Notes: a model not told the origin generated them from the sequence alone. Positions 10,675 through 48,290 are shown, numbered from the stretch's first letter. The stretch is DNA of 64,000 nt from Xenopus tropicalis (GCF_000004195.4 NC_030677.2:98298829-98362828); one strand, 5' to 3'. Made by a program: numbers and translations.

Positions 10675-12357
10675 GTAAGACCTTATTAGAACTACTTTAA
10701 TATATGTATATATTCAAACAAACAATTGGTTGATCATTACATGTGCCTCTTCTCATACCCAGCAGCCTAGCACCAGGAAATCAAGTTTACATTGTGGCCC
10801 ACTTTTTTTTTTTTTTACTCAGTTATTGTGCAGTGCAGGGTACTTTGTGTGCATTCTACCTAATGCTATATACCCACTGTTTTTTTGTTTTTTTTAAAAA
10901 GTCCTCACTGACGCCAGTTCTCAGCGCCCTCCACCTCATAGAATTGACTCATGCAAAGTGTGCAGGTGTGCAGATAATCACAAACAACATACAGTATAAA
11001 CAAAAGTGCCATTTTCACATATATGTTGACATATCCAAAAGAATACTGGCATTTACATGCCACCTGAATTTTCCCATTGGCTTGGATGGGTTATGCAGTT
11101 CATTTAATGTGGTTAAATATGCTGTTCAGGTGACATAAAAGAAAATGCACAGCTTTATAAATAAGTATTTTATTTTATGCTGCTTTTTACACCATATTTG
11201 TGTGGTAAATTATTTTAAACAGCATTCTAAATAGGCTTCACAGGCTTCTTACATGACATTCCTTGCTTTAGTCTTGGTGCCCAGTAGGCTTGTGCTACTT
11301 TGTGCCACTGTTTTGGCATTTTCAGTGTGCATGTGTGTGTAAATTGCATATCTATTTACAGTGTACCACTGATGTATATTGCAGGGAACACACTGGTATG
11401 GTACCTTTGTATGGCCATGAACCTCATTAATGCTTCTAATATCCTTATATTCGTGATGTCATCTGCTTAGTCACTTGTGTATTGCAAGAGGTAGAGTAAA
11501 ATATGATAATATACAATCTTCAAACTGCATATTGTGTCACTGAATTAAAGGGTGAATTGCCAGTTTGTTCTTTAACAAGCGGGCCTAGTGAATTAGTTGT
11601 ATATCATTTTGGGTCAGACAAAATGAAAAAAAGAGAAAAGTTATGTTTAACTATATCAATGTATATATCTATCTAAACATACAGTCACTTAGTTTGGGTG
11701 TCCTTAATTTAATTCTGAAAATTAAGTCTGAAATTAAAATGATAGTAATTCAAATCTATACAGAAACATATGAATGCAGAATGCTATACTTAGCATACAG
11801 GAGTGCACAGAGAGGGACATATTTATTACTTAGCAAATTCCTGCTTCTAATGGATTTCACCCCACTCCAGCTTTGTGTTGCCTAGACCTCGGGCTTATAA
11901 CTGGCACATTTGAAATAATAATAATACATAAAAATATAAACTGTCATTTTCTTAAAAAAGACAGGAATAAAATGTTGGCTCTAGGAAACCCAAGCAGCCA
12001 TAAAAACTTTTTAGTCAATATAATACCTTGCCTGTTGCAGCTATTGATCAGCACCTGTGTGCAACCCTGTTCTATATCAGCTAAGTGCATGAACTTTTTT
12101 CCCCTCACTTTCTAATTTTTTTTTTCAGTATTGATAAAGTGTCAAAGATAACTTCCCCAGTACTGATAATGCATGGGACAGAAGATGAAGTCATTGATTT
12201 CTCGCATGGCTTGGCACTGTATGAACGATGTCCCAAGACGGTGGAGCCTCTGTGGGTAGAAGGAGCTGGACATAATGACATTGAACAATACAGTCAATAC
12301 TTGGAGCGTCTAAAACGCTTTATCACACAAGAGCTGGTTTCTCAAAACAGTAACTGA
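10495..12357 (+). CDS. abhd17a: ABHD17 depalmitoylase, last two coding exons (5' part outside window)
   Basis: ABHD17 proteins are membrane-attached alpha/beta hydrolases that remove palmitate from cysteines of Ras and synaptic scaffold proteins. The two exons join in phase (split Asn codon) and give about the last 136 residues. They hold the whole catalytic triad: nucleophile Ser in GQSIG, Asp in HGTEDEV, His in GAGHND. The Cys-rich palmitoylated N-terminus is not found in 1-10494 and must lie upstream. The ending ([26 protein letters not shown]) is nearer to ABHD17A than to B or C as I recall them, and synteny with rexo1 agrees. Unusual for the family: [12 protein letters not shown], where I remember PLTSGMRVAFPD. 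Paralogue choice is less certain than family. Confidence 0.9.
10675..12128. other. abhd17a last intron
   Basis: 1.45 kb, GTAAGA to TTTTTTTCAG. AT-rich with T runs; no repeat family or RNA gene recognised. Confidence 0.8.
12129..12357 (+). CDS. abhd17a: abhd17a terminal coding exon
   Basis: Follows a TTTTTTTTCAG acceptor. The first base finishes the split Asn codon, then [20 protein letters not shown] and on to the TGA at 12355-12357. Contains the charge-relay Asp (GTEDEV) and His (GAGHND). Confidence 0.95.
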
Positions 12358-12950
12358 TGTCCAACCTTGCTATTTCCGTTCTCCCTACTTTGATTTATCC
12401 CAAATCAAACTTTCTGACTTTATGATCTCTGTATCAGCTTCTTCAGGTTGCATTATTCTTGTCCTCTGTAAATAAAAGAAAAGATGAAAAAGACATCTAG
12501 TTTTCCACCTTTGTCCGAATGCAGTCGTAGTATCACTGTTAGGACAGTCATGTAGACATGTTCTGAGCTGACAAAAACTGAAATACTAATATATTTCTTC
12601 CAAACCCCCCCCCCCCCCCCCCCCCCCCCCCGTTCGGCAAGACCTTTTAAATATTATTAAAATCACCAAGTTTTTTGTTTGCATTTGAGTTTGAGAGGAT
12701 GTTTGTTAGTGTGTTCTTCTGGTATAAAATGTGAAGTCCGTTTACAAATTCTTAGTTATAATGCACTTTTTTGTGTGCTATGCAATTTCACATTCAGAAA
12801 TGAGCCATGCAGAGTTTTGAGTCTGCTGAAACTATATGATCATTTATTGTTTAATGTAAATTTGATACATACATGCATTGATTCTCAACATACTGCAACA
12901 TGTTTGATGGGGTCACAATATCTTTGTCCCAATAAATTCTATTTTTAAGG
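12358..12950 (+). promoter_or_regulatory. abhd17a: abhd17a 3' UTR with two candidate poly(A) signals
   Basis: AATAAA at 12471-12476 and another AATAAA at 12931-12936. A 27-C homopolymer (12605-12631) lies between them. Which signal is used cannot be told from sequence. Confidence 0.6.
12605..12631. repeat. Poly(C) tract, 27 bases
   Basis: Uninterrupted run of 27 C. If the distal poly(A) site is used it lies in the abhd17a 3' UTR. The minus strand is a 27-G run, able to form quadruplex-type structure. Confidence 0.95.
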
Positions 12951-13145
12951 TGTAATTGGTTGTGGTAGTCTTAATCTCCCTTTTATGTTTATTTCTCCAA
13001 TATCTTTTGAGCCTTACTCTTACATTATTTCCTGTTGCTCACAATTTGGGACTCCTGGACTCACTATACCAGAGAAAGATTGGTAGGAACAGGGTACAGT
13101 ATTTCAGTTGGTGTTTCTCCTGGTCTAATGGACTGACTAATTTAG

Positions 13146-13677
13146 TACCGTATATACTCGAGTATAAGCCGATCCGAATATAAGCCGAGGTACCTAATTT
13201 TACCTAAGAAAACTGGAAAAACTTATTAACTCGAGTATAAGCCTAGGGTGGGAAATGCAGCAGCTACTGCTAAGTTTAAATAATCAAAATAAAAACCAGT
13301 AAATTACATAAATTGAGGCATCAGTGGGGTATATGTTTTTAAATATTTATTTAAAAGAAAAACAGTAAACTAGCTCTGTAAGTGGAGAAGAGGGTCAACA
13401 AAAACAATATGAGTACTACCCCACGCTCATTGCGCATTGGCAAACTGGCAGCAGACCCAGTCCTGGAGGACATGTTAGGGGGAATAAGTATTACGACTGG
13501 GAGTGGGCCAGGGCACTGGAGGGTCTGGTTGCAGGTGGCCTAATTTGCACACAAAGGACAGAGGGTGCTAGTCTGGAGGGACCCATGGCACCCGACTCGA
13601 GTATAAGCCGAGGGTGACTTTTTTTTAGCACATTTTGGGTGCTGAAAAACTAGGCTTATACTCGAGTATATACAGTA
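13146..13677. mobile_element. Tc1/mariner-like MITE (TA duplication), copy 1
   Basis: TA then CCGTATATACTCGAGTATAA at the left; the right end is TTATACTCGAGTATATACAG then TA. The TIRs are over 20 bp and the insertion duplicates TA. Full-length sister copy at 23991-24505. Confidence 0.85.
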
Positions 13678-14197
13678 AATAGAAAATGCAACTGCTTTGT
13701 ATTTTTAACATGTCAGAAGGTACACTGCAATCAGCATCTCAAATACTATTTTTATAGCACTGATCTTTCCCTTTTAATGTACAAGCCCACTGTGTGGCAT
13801 CGATGTTACTAATATGTCTTCTTCTCCAAATGTCATTTCACACACTTGTACAAGTGTAATGGCTTGCAGCAAGGACTCAAATTGCTCCGTTGCCCTATGA
13901 CCGTTTATTAATAATAAAGGTCCCCATACACGGGCCGATTCTAGCTGCCGAGATCGGTCCCTTAGACCAATTCGGCAGCTAATTGCCCTGTGTATGGGCA
14001 GTACCGACGGGACTGCCCCACCGATATCTGGCCTGAAATCGGCCAGATCTCGATCAGGCAGATTTAAAAATCTAGTCGGATCGGGGACCGCATCAGCTCG
14101 TTAATGCGGTCCCCGGACCAACTTTTCCTATGCTCATTGTTATAATTTGATCGTTTGGCCCCAGCTCCGCCAAGCGAGCGGATCTTATGGTGTAGGG

Positions 14198-15247
14198 CAG
14201 TGCTGTCCAACTGGCGGCCCGCGACCCCCCTCTGTGTGGCCCCCCACCTGTCTGGCTGCTTTGATGGCTTACTCTTGTGTAAGCTTTAAATGGTATCAGT
14301 ACTGTGATTAACTGCCCCCCCCTGCATGGTTCTCACCTCAGATTCAGGCTGTAATCAGGCTGTATTGTTTAAATATGTAATCCCCTGTACTGTTCACACC
14401 TTTTAATCTCTGCATTGTTCACCCCCTGCAGTGTTCACACCTCAGGCTCAGGCTGTAATCACCCCCATTGTTCTCCTGTTCACACCTCAGGAGCAGTAGA
14501 AACCCACAAATAATCCCTGCACACTACAAAAAGAACATATACTGAGGTGGTACTGCAATTAAAAAGTTTTTTAATATATAGTTTTGTGCAGACTGTAGGA
14601 GCAGTGCCAGCATTGTGTCACTGTAGGCTGCCTGTGTGTGCCATACACACAGGCAGCATAGGGCAAGCAGAGTATGGCACACACAGGCAGAGTAGGGCAA
14701 GCAGAGTATGGCACACACAGGCCAAGTTTGGCACAAACCAGCCAAGAATGGCACACACAGTGAAAGTATGGCACACGCAGGCAAGGTAGGGAAGGCAGAG
14801 TATGGCACACACAGGCAGGGTAGGGAAGGCAGAGTATGGCACACACAGGCAGGGTAGGGCAGGCAGAGTATGGCACACACAGGCCAAGTATGGCACAAAC
14901 CAGCCAAGAATGGCACACACAGTGAAAGTATGGCACGCAGGCAGGGTAGGGCAGGCAGAGTATGGCACACACAGGCAGGGTAGGGAAGGCAGAGTATGGC
15001 ACACACAAAGGCAGGGTAGGGCAGGCAGAGTATGGCACACAGGCAGGGTAGGGCAGGCAGAGTATGGCAGGTTTTTGCTGTACTACAACCATTAATATGG
15101 GTATGGTCATGTGATAACATGGGTGTGGTTTCAAGTGGGTGCGGTTTCAAAAGGGGGAGTGGTCAAACCTGCCTTCCATTATCGGCCCTCCACCACGTAG
15201 GTCGGAAAAATTCCGGCCCTCAGTACAACAGAAGTTGGACAGCACTG
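14198..15247. mobile_element. Non-autonomous hAT element with perfect 8-bp target duplication
   Basis: Starts CAGTGCTGTCCAACT and ends AGTTGGACAGCACTG, perfect 15-bp inverted ends. GTGTAGGG is duplicated at 14190-14197 and 15248-15255. It is inserted into the Harbinger-like MITE. No transposase is present; much of the interior is a minisatellite. Confidence 0.92.
14640..15068. repeat. Minisatellite, about 30-35-bp units, inside the hAT element
   Basis: Irregular tandem copies of GTATGGCACACACAGG, GCAGGGTAGGGCAGGCAGA and the variant GGCACAAACCAGCCAAGAAT. A two-unit block is duplicated as a whole (compare about 14717-14776 with 14886-14938). It creates long Cys/Pro-rich open frames on the minus strand that are not genes. 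Confidence 0.9.
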
Positions 15248-15599
15248 GTGTAGGGGGACCTTAAGGCTATGTATCTTATTCCTTACCAATCAACATGTTA
15301 TAAACACCATTGTCTTGCTCTAAAAATAAGAATAATCGGGCATTCAGAAAAAATTAAATAACACTCATACATCACAGTTGCTTCTACTGTGCAGTATTAG
15401 TTGGTTTTATCAAGTGCATATTGAGTAGAATAGTTCAAGTTGTTGGTTTATCAAGTACACCTTGGTGCTGCCCTAATGCTCTGCTTACACCAAAGTTTCC
15501 TACCTTAACAGGAGACTTGATTATTCATTATATAAGGGTGCATTTGTATAAATAATAAGATGTTGATGGGATACGATGCCACAGTATAACCCAGTGACT

Positions 15600-15930
15600 G
15601 TTTTTCAGGTAAGCATTAGTTTATTATTTTTTATTGATGTTAGTGCTATATAAATAAAGGATAATATATTGCAACACCATATTCCACAGCACTTTATGGA
15701 CAATGTGCATCATTCACATCAGTCCCCATAACATTCCATTACTGTCAATTTTATCAAGAGCCAGAGAAACTACCTGTATGTATTCAGAGCGTGGGAATAC
15801 ACAAAGGATATACCCATGCAGAAACTGAGAAAACATACTAACTCATTGCAGCTAGTGAATCGAACCTGGACTTGCAGCAATGCAAAGCACCAGTACTAGC
15901 CATTGCACCACTATGGTGCCCACAAAAAAC
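15600..15930. repeat. Dispersed repeat fragment
   Basis: Contains GAATCGAACCTGGACTTGCA and CCATTGCACCACTATGGTGC, a phrase pair I know from old dispersed repeats of fish and amphibians that resemble a tRNA 3' half. No intact A box, so not a tRNA gene. Family not assigned. Confidence 0.4.
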
Positions 15931-16800
15931 AATTACTGATTCTTCTTAAATACTATCTCTCTAAACACTATAAACAACGTTTATTTTTAAAATGGTAAAG
16001 TATATGTTACAAATGCAGATATTTTTTACTTAATTCATGTGTACCTCTACAGCATAGCAGTCTTTTGTCACCAGTGTGCATCAATATATTTTAAAAGTGC
16101 CACAAGTGTTTAAGAGAGGATCAGACTTGACAGCTAATGCTGTGATGCAGCTATTCTGTTTCTCAATATAGACTGCCTAATATCTGTTACTGTGGAATAC
16201 ATGGAGTAAAGTTGGCATTCAGTGCATAGTAAGAGTTCTACATTGGTTGAGATCTCACGCAAGTTGGTACAAACCTGTTTACAGTAGGTAGTCCACTAAC
16301 TGAGTAAACAAAAATGTAAATGATTTGTGGGGGTACAGCATCAGAAAGCCCTGCTGCAACAAGAGCTGAAGTACATAACAAGAAGCACTCTCCAAGACTA
16401 ATACTGTGCCATACTGTGTAGATTTTCTGTTGAGAACCCCCTTCTTCAAATGTCCTGTGTTTGTACTAATACCACATGATTTGTTAAACAATAAGTACTA
16501 TGCAAGCATACCATTGTAATCGTGGAGGCCCATTTATCAGTATTCTCAGTTTAGTGGTTTTAGAGTTTTCTGAAACTCTAGTTGTTAAAAGATCTGAATA
16601 TAAAAAGCACAAACAAATGAAAAGAACATGGAAACCTCACATTTTTCTTTTCATAAAAATGTTTGTGTGCCTACAAACAAAAGAAAAATCTGAAAACCTC
16701 TAAAACCACAAATTAAACAAAGATTGTTACAATTTGCCCAGGACCTTTACAGCTTTTAGATGGCATAATTTTAAATTTTAATTTTTTGTGGTTTCGATAA
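15931..16800. other. Intergenic, nothing recognised
   Basis: AT-rich DNA between repeats. No KLF-type zinc-finger exon, RNA gene or clear transposon end seen. Confidence 0.6.
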
Positions 16801-16839
16801 TGGTGAAAGATTCATGTTTTTTAACGCAAATTTGTTTCC

Positions 16840-19255
16840 CTTACGTTCCCAGGAACGAATGGGTAAAGGTCTTCCCACCAGGAGGCAGGATACTGACACA
16901 ACAAAAACTCTCCTCTCTCCTCCCCTTCTCTTTATATATTCCATGCTTAACCCTTTCCGCTCAGGTTTTTCCAGTGTGCTCATTCAGGAGGTAGGAGGCT
17001 AGCTCTGACACCAGGGATGAGACACATGCCAGAAGTATACCTGGGCTTAGACAGTTAACCCCCAACACAGGATTCCTCTGCAGGGGTGACTAGAATGGCA
17101 AGCAAGCTGACCATCAAAACTGAGATACAACCCACTGTCAGGGGATACCACAGCTGACCCGACAAGCTCCATTGGGCATGGACACCCCAACAAGAGCTGG
17201 CCAAACCCCTAAGCATAGAAGCTGAAACTATGGTAGATGTTAGAGTCTCTATCTCCCCTCATACCACTGCTGCTACTGCATTGCTCTAACACGAGATATC
17301 CCTAGTTGCTCTGAGTGGGAGGAAGGGAAGGAGACTGTGGCTCAACGCCCTGCACAGTACTTGCACCCAACAAGAGCTGGCCGAACCCCTAAGCATAGAA
17401 GCTGAAACTATGGTAGATGTTAGAGTCTCTATCTCCCCTCGTCTGTGTTCCCTGCCAAGTGCTCAAGTGGAGCTGGTGCATGCATCAGAAGATTCCCTTA
17501 ATTTTTCGCTCCAGAACCTCCAGTGCGCAGCCTCCTGTGCACCTATTCCTTGGCATGTTTGATGGGGATACGTCACAAAGGAAGGGGACACACAGTGCTT
17601 ACACACAGCACCACCATATGGCAAGTACTGGGCCAGCAGAACTCCTCTCCATTTGGGGCTATACCAGGTATTAAAAATTGTTTCACATACTCCTCCGGTG
17701 TTGCATTGAGCGAGCAGGTGCGTATTGAGGGGGAACTGCATAGCAAGGAAGCATGTTCCCAAAGAGAGGAAAGACTAAGACGACTGTCTCAGTCACCCAT
17801 TTTACTTGAGTATCTTGTAATGCTAAATTACCAAGAGGCAGGGACAGCCCATTTGCACTGCCATCACAGCAGCTGGTAAGCAATCTACCTCCTCCATGGT
17901 TCACCCAGACAAAAACATCAGTAGTGCCTAGGGCAGCCATTCCTGTCCTACACTGAAGTTTGAATTGGCCTCATTTTGGGCAATGCAATTGTACCAATCC
18001 TTGGCCAACCTGCAGTGTATCTCAATTTCTTCACTTCTTTGAACAGATTTTTCACCCAGTTGTCTAACATACCCTTCACTAAGCCAAACATCTACTAGGA
18101 AGCACACAGCTTCCATTGCCTCAGGAAAATCATCAGAGGATGAAATAATTTCTGATTTAAGTGAGGAGAAAATATACTCGTCTTCATCTGAAGAACAGAT
18201 GAAACCTGATACGGAGGTTCCCAATGACATAGATAGCCTAATTTGAGTGATTAAATAACTAGAATTGAAGGGCCCATCAGACACGGGGAAGGCTAACAAG
18301 GGCCCCTTCAAACACCAGTTTAAGCATACAGCTGAGTTCCCCTGTTATGACCAACTGGGGGACATTATACAGCATGAGTGAAATACTCCAGAGAAGAAAT
18401 TTTAACCTTCCCACTGCTTCTCATGTTCATACACTTTTGCTAAGAAACTATTGGAAAAATGGATTGTCCTGCTCGGTTGATGCCCCAGTATCTCAGTTAT
18501 ATAATAACACTGCACTACCAGTACCTGGTGTTGTGGCATTTTAAAGCCCTCCTGATATGTGGCTGTAGAGCTTTCTGAGGGCTATTTGCACATCAACAGA
18601 TTCTACCTTCTGGCCAGTGATAGCAGGTGCCCGGATAAGCAGAGTGATGGCTATCTGGTCGCAGTTTCTAATGGATGGACTGGGGAACAATACCCCAAGA
18701 GCACAATTACACTCTTTCACATCCAAATTAGTTGACACTAATGCCTTTATGAAGGATGCGTTGCTGGACTCATTACAAGCCACAGCAAGAATCTCATGTC
18801 CGTGGTAGCAGCTCAAAGAGCACTATGGCTGAAGAACTGGGCAGAGGATTAAAGCTCCAAGAAACCTCCTTGGATTTTAAAGGCAAGGGTTTGTTTGGTG
18901 AGGAACTTGAGAAAATTATTTTACGGGAAATAGGGGAAAAAGAGTGCCCTCCTACTTCAGGTGCCCTAGAATGATGGATCATTTTGCCCGTTTCTGGATC
19001 TGAAGAAGCAAAATGAGTTGATTTGTTACTCTTGTTTTCACATAGAATAGTCCTGTCAGTTATCGGATCCATGGACAAGAGGGTTATGACTCCAGAAACA
19101 ATGTAGCGGAAACCAGCTGGAGGAGAACTGCTACCTTATTCAAAGATCCAGAACCAGGACAGAATACAGTGGACAAAAAGGGACAAACAAATATTGCTTC
19201 AGTTGTGCTTCCTGTGAGCAACAAAGCACCCAAAAATATCATATTGCAAGACACA
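16840..19255 (+). pseudogene. Decayed retrotransposon gag-like region, probably DIRS-like
   Basis: The 18050-18240 part reads as a Ser/Glu-rich acidic linker. Pieces in shifting frames around 18730-18960 (ALLDSLQATARIS, then RALWLKNWAED, then GEELEKI) resemble the end of the first ORF of frog DIRS elements as I remember it. There are stops and frameshifts throughout. A 72-bp block starting AACAAGAGCTGGCC and ending in TCTATCTCCCCTC is directly repeated at about 17189-17260 and 17369-17440. No reverse transcriptase or tyrosine recombinase seen. Class assignment is tentative. Confidence 0.5.
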
Positions 19256-19264
19256 TGAATCTAA

Positions 19265-19531
19265 AGGTGGCCATACACTGCAAGATCAGCTCGTTTGGTG
19301 AGGTCGCCAAGGGGGCGGATCTTCTCCCGATATGCCCAGCTAAGGGTGGGCGATATCGGGCTAAGTTAAACATTTGTCCATAGTGCCAAATAAACTAATT
19401 AAAACGGCGGGCATAGGCGACGTCAGATCAGGGACTGCATCAAAGAGCCGATGTGGTCCCTGATCCAACGGAAAAATCAAACCTGCGCAATCGAGATCTG
19501 GTCAATTTCAGGCCAGATGTTGGTCAGGGAG
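19265..19531. mobile_element. MITE of the GTGGCCATACAC family
   Basis: Left end AAAGGTGGCCATACACTGC, with the internal marks GGTGAGGTCGCCAAG, GATATCGGGC and GTGGTCCCTGATCC. The right end is unclear; CTGTATGGGGACAC near 19630 may be it. Related to 56651-56920. Confidence 0.6.
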
Positions 19532-20269
19532 GCCCATCGATCTCTCTTCCCTACATCAGAAGTATGAGGCAAAAATTGGGGACATTCCTGATCCAGTAGC
19601 AGCAGAGAGTGGGGGGCCTGTATGGGGACACTTTTTTCCTGGCACCAAGGTCCTGAAACAGGGCTTGTCCCCTTGAAACGAAACTGATAGGAACCCTGTG
19701 GAAATCACCATCTCTAAACATCTGAAAAACCTTTTCTATATTTTTGTGTGATCACACGAATGGAGAGATTTAGACACAACAATTCCTGTTTCCTTTTAAA
19801 CTGTTCTTTGCTCTGTGGAAAGCACAATTTCGTTTCTATAAATGGATTTCTGCTCCCCTTGCTGATGATATAAGACTGTGCACCTGGACCACACATCACA
19901 TATGACGACTTATTACTTTCACTATATGTATAACTTATTCGCCTTCAACCCATTTTTTATAAAAATTAGTCACAATTTTAATGAATATTTGAAAGTTGCT
20001 TAAAATTAAATTTTCTGCCGTTCTACCAAAGCAGTTTTTGACCATGAGATAGGTGTTGAATTAGCTGTAAAAAAAAGTAACGCTCTTATAATTAACTTTG
20101 GGCAGGTTCATTCAGAAATAGACGACTATGAACGCTGGGAATTGTTGTTCATAAACTCTGTCTCATTATAAACGATAAATAATGGAGGGGGGAAGCTGAC
20201 CGATCTAACAAAAGCAGTTACGCTAGGCTGCGTCAAGTCATTCGGAAAACAAACCACAATCAATTTCTT

Positions 20270-20396
20270 TCTACGGAACAGGCATACCAAGAAGACAGCC
20301 CAGTTTGAGGACCCTGTTAGTCCCGCCCCTGAGCCTTAAATATCTAAGATGGCGGCGGCCTGTTTGTCCCGGTGACCAGATACCGTAGATGATAGG
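20270..20396 (+). promoter_or_regulatory. rexo1: rexo1 CpG-rich promoter / 5' UTR with YY1-type motif
   Basis: The composition changes from AT-rich to CpG-rich at about 20270 and back after about 20560. AAGATGGCGGC at 20346-20356 matches the YY1 consensus often found just downstream of transcription starts of TATA-less genes. A CCCGCCCC box (Sp/KLF type) lies at about 20321. No TATA box. The start site itself is inferred. Confidence 0.6.
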
Positions 20397-46226
<25,830 letters not shown>

Positions 46227-47310
46227 TTTTTGCACAACAACCTTTATTTCATGACTGACTGAGCCCTCGAATGGAGGAACTAAACACCCGCACAAAGGAC
46301 CAAATTCAGAATATGGAATGGCCCTAAAATTTGTTGGAGCAGTTGCACTTGCAGAGGCCGCTTGTCAACACAGTAATGAAAAAATTATTGTTTAAATGGG
46401 AAACTAGAAACATTGGACTTGGATCTCTCAGACATCTAATTTCCAACATAATCATATTTTAGTTAGGAAACTAACTGAATGCATTAATTAAAGTACTGAA
46501 AAATTAGTCCTTAAGGGCTATGGCACAGGGCCTCTCTTCCACCTATTGTGAAATGCATAGTATTGATGCAAATGGTGCAGTTTCTGCCCAGGAACAGATG
46601 ATCCTTAATGATTTCCATTCAAATCAATAAAAGTAATCCTCTTCAGGTTGTGGACATTTTGGCAGCCATAGCCCTAAAGTGTTCAAAAAAATTCAGCAAT
46701 TGTTTACTTATTTATTATCTTTCAGCCTGAAAAGTGGGGAAATAATCCACCTCCCCTTTTTCCTTTCCTTCTTTTTTTGTTAAAAGCAGTTTTTACGTTC
46801 AGTGTTCTCAAAAGCAATATGTATATAAATACTCACGGTATTATGCAGGCTGCAAAAACCTGAAAAATCATTTTAATTATGCAAAATAGAGGAAGCTGGT
46901 GAAAGATATGAAAGCATACCAGGTTGAGCTGAAGCACCGTTGTCTGTTTATTTTAGGTTGTATTTAATTTATAAACACTGTTTTTGTACTGTGAGGTCAG
47001 CACATTTATACCATATCTAATGTGTTGCTGTTAAGATCAGCTTTAATTAAAATTTACATGATAATTAACTGTTTCAGTAGTCTTTATGTGCTGTATAAAA
47101 AAAAAAACTCCAAACCCTTTTCTAATCCTTTTGAAACAGCTACATTGGGATGAATTCCACAGCTTCATAGCATTCTGTGGGTTGATGTCCTTTGGAAAGC
47201 TACAATGGATGCATGGCACCTTTCTACTAAGATTTTTTTCCCCCACAAGAGTCAGTGTATAATTGAGACTGCACTCCATTTGCGGGAAATGTTAGTATAT
47301 ATAGAATAAA
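46227..47310 (+). promoter_or_regulatory. rexo1: rexo1 3' UTR with candidate poly(A) signals
   Basis: AATAAA at 46626-46631 and at 47305-47310. Nothing in the sequence shows which is used, or whether the UTR extends further. Confidence 0.5.
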
Positions 47311-48290
47311 TATTATTATTATACTTTTCTATATTATGAAAAATATTTTTTGTTTAGTTGTTTTGGTATTTAAAGTGTTACAATCTGGTATAGGCATACT
47401 TAATTTAAAGCCAGTTTGATTGCATTGTTGCACAGCCTGCTACTGTTGCCACATATGGTTTGCCTTATTAGGATCTTAGTTTAACATTCATTGTCCCTAT
47501 TAACTACAGTTGTAAACCATGTCAAGCTCCTCAAGGCTGGTATGAGTGGTGTAATGATGGGGAGCTGGGCCCTGGGTAGAGCAGTTTTCCAGGTGAGCAA
47601 CTTCAGCGGCTGGCGAGCACAGGTGCCAGACCAGTAGAGTTAAAGCCATAGAGCAGACCATGTGAACACTACCTGCAGCATGGTTATTATGCCCCTGGTT
47701 AGTATGTTCTGCTGTCCACTTGTCTTACACATCTTCTTTTCTGGGGCAATTTTCTTAGGATATTCAGTGTATGTGAATTTGGTACTGGTGTTTCACCACT
47801 GGTTTTTGCAATGGGGGTTCTGACATAAGAATTTTGCTCATTGTGAAAGGGTTTTACCCCATGCAATATATAATGTTATTTTTCCTCAGGTTTCTTGGCA
47901 GCACTTACTTAGATGTTCTCCTATGGGTAGGAAAAAACTACCACCTCCAATAAACTTGACACCCTCCCCCTTAACCCATAAAGCACCCTCTCTTTCAAGA
48001 TGCTTCAGTGTTTTTTTTTTCTGACCGCCCCCTTGGTGGTGGTAATGCAGCCTTATCCTCACACAGAAGGCCATCTTGCTGTTAAGAATGTCCAACCTAT
48101 AGCAGGACGTCAGTTAGTTGATTGTGCCCCCTGTGAGTGATGAAGAGAAGTTCTGGTAGTTTTTTTCCAGACCTCATTCTTGGCGTGTGCTTCTAAGCTC
48201 CAGGTTTGTTTGGCGTGCCTGCCTGCGGAACAAAAAGTAAAATAATTACAAAAAATGAAGACCCATTGTTTCAGGATAGCACTCTCTACA
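47311..48290. other. Intergenic, nothing recognised
   Basis: AT-rich with mild CCCCC-containing stretches near 47960-48030. No exon or full transposon seen. Confidence 0.6.

Larger units (their letters stand above)
13918..15261. mobile_element. Harbinger-like MITE (TAA duplication) interrupted by a hAT element
   Basis: Ends AGGTCCCCATACAC and GTGTAGGGGGACCT are near-perfect inverted repeats flanked by TAA (13915-13917 and 15262-15264), the TWA-type duplication of PIF/Harbinger. Internal marks (GCTGCCGAGATCGG, GATCGGGGACCGCATCAGC) are shared with 29568-29881 and loosely with 19265-19531 and 56651-56920. The hAT element at 14198-15247 sits inside, close to its right end, so the original was about 290 bp. 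Confidence 0.8.

Noticed and set aside
14524..15150. 208-codon minus-strand open frame rich in Cys and Pro
   Set aside because: It is the translation of the minisatellite inside the hAT element; all three frames stay open there because of the repeat composition.
15840..15930. tRNA gene
   Set aside because: Only a T-arm-like GAATCGAACCTGG phrase is present. There is no A box, anticodon arm or acceptor pairing, so I treat it as a repeat fragment.
12956..20396. klf16 between abhd17a and rexo1
   Set aside because: No C-x2-4-C...H-x3-H finger series in any frame. GC-rich bits at 13930-14190 and 19300-19500 are MITEs.
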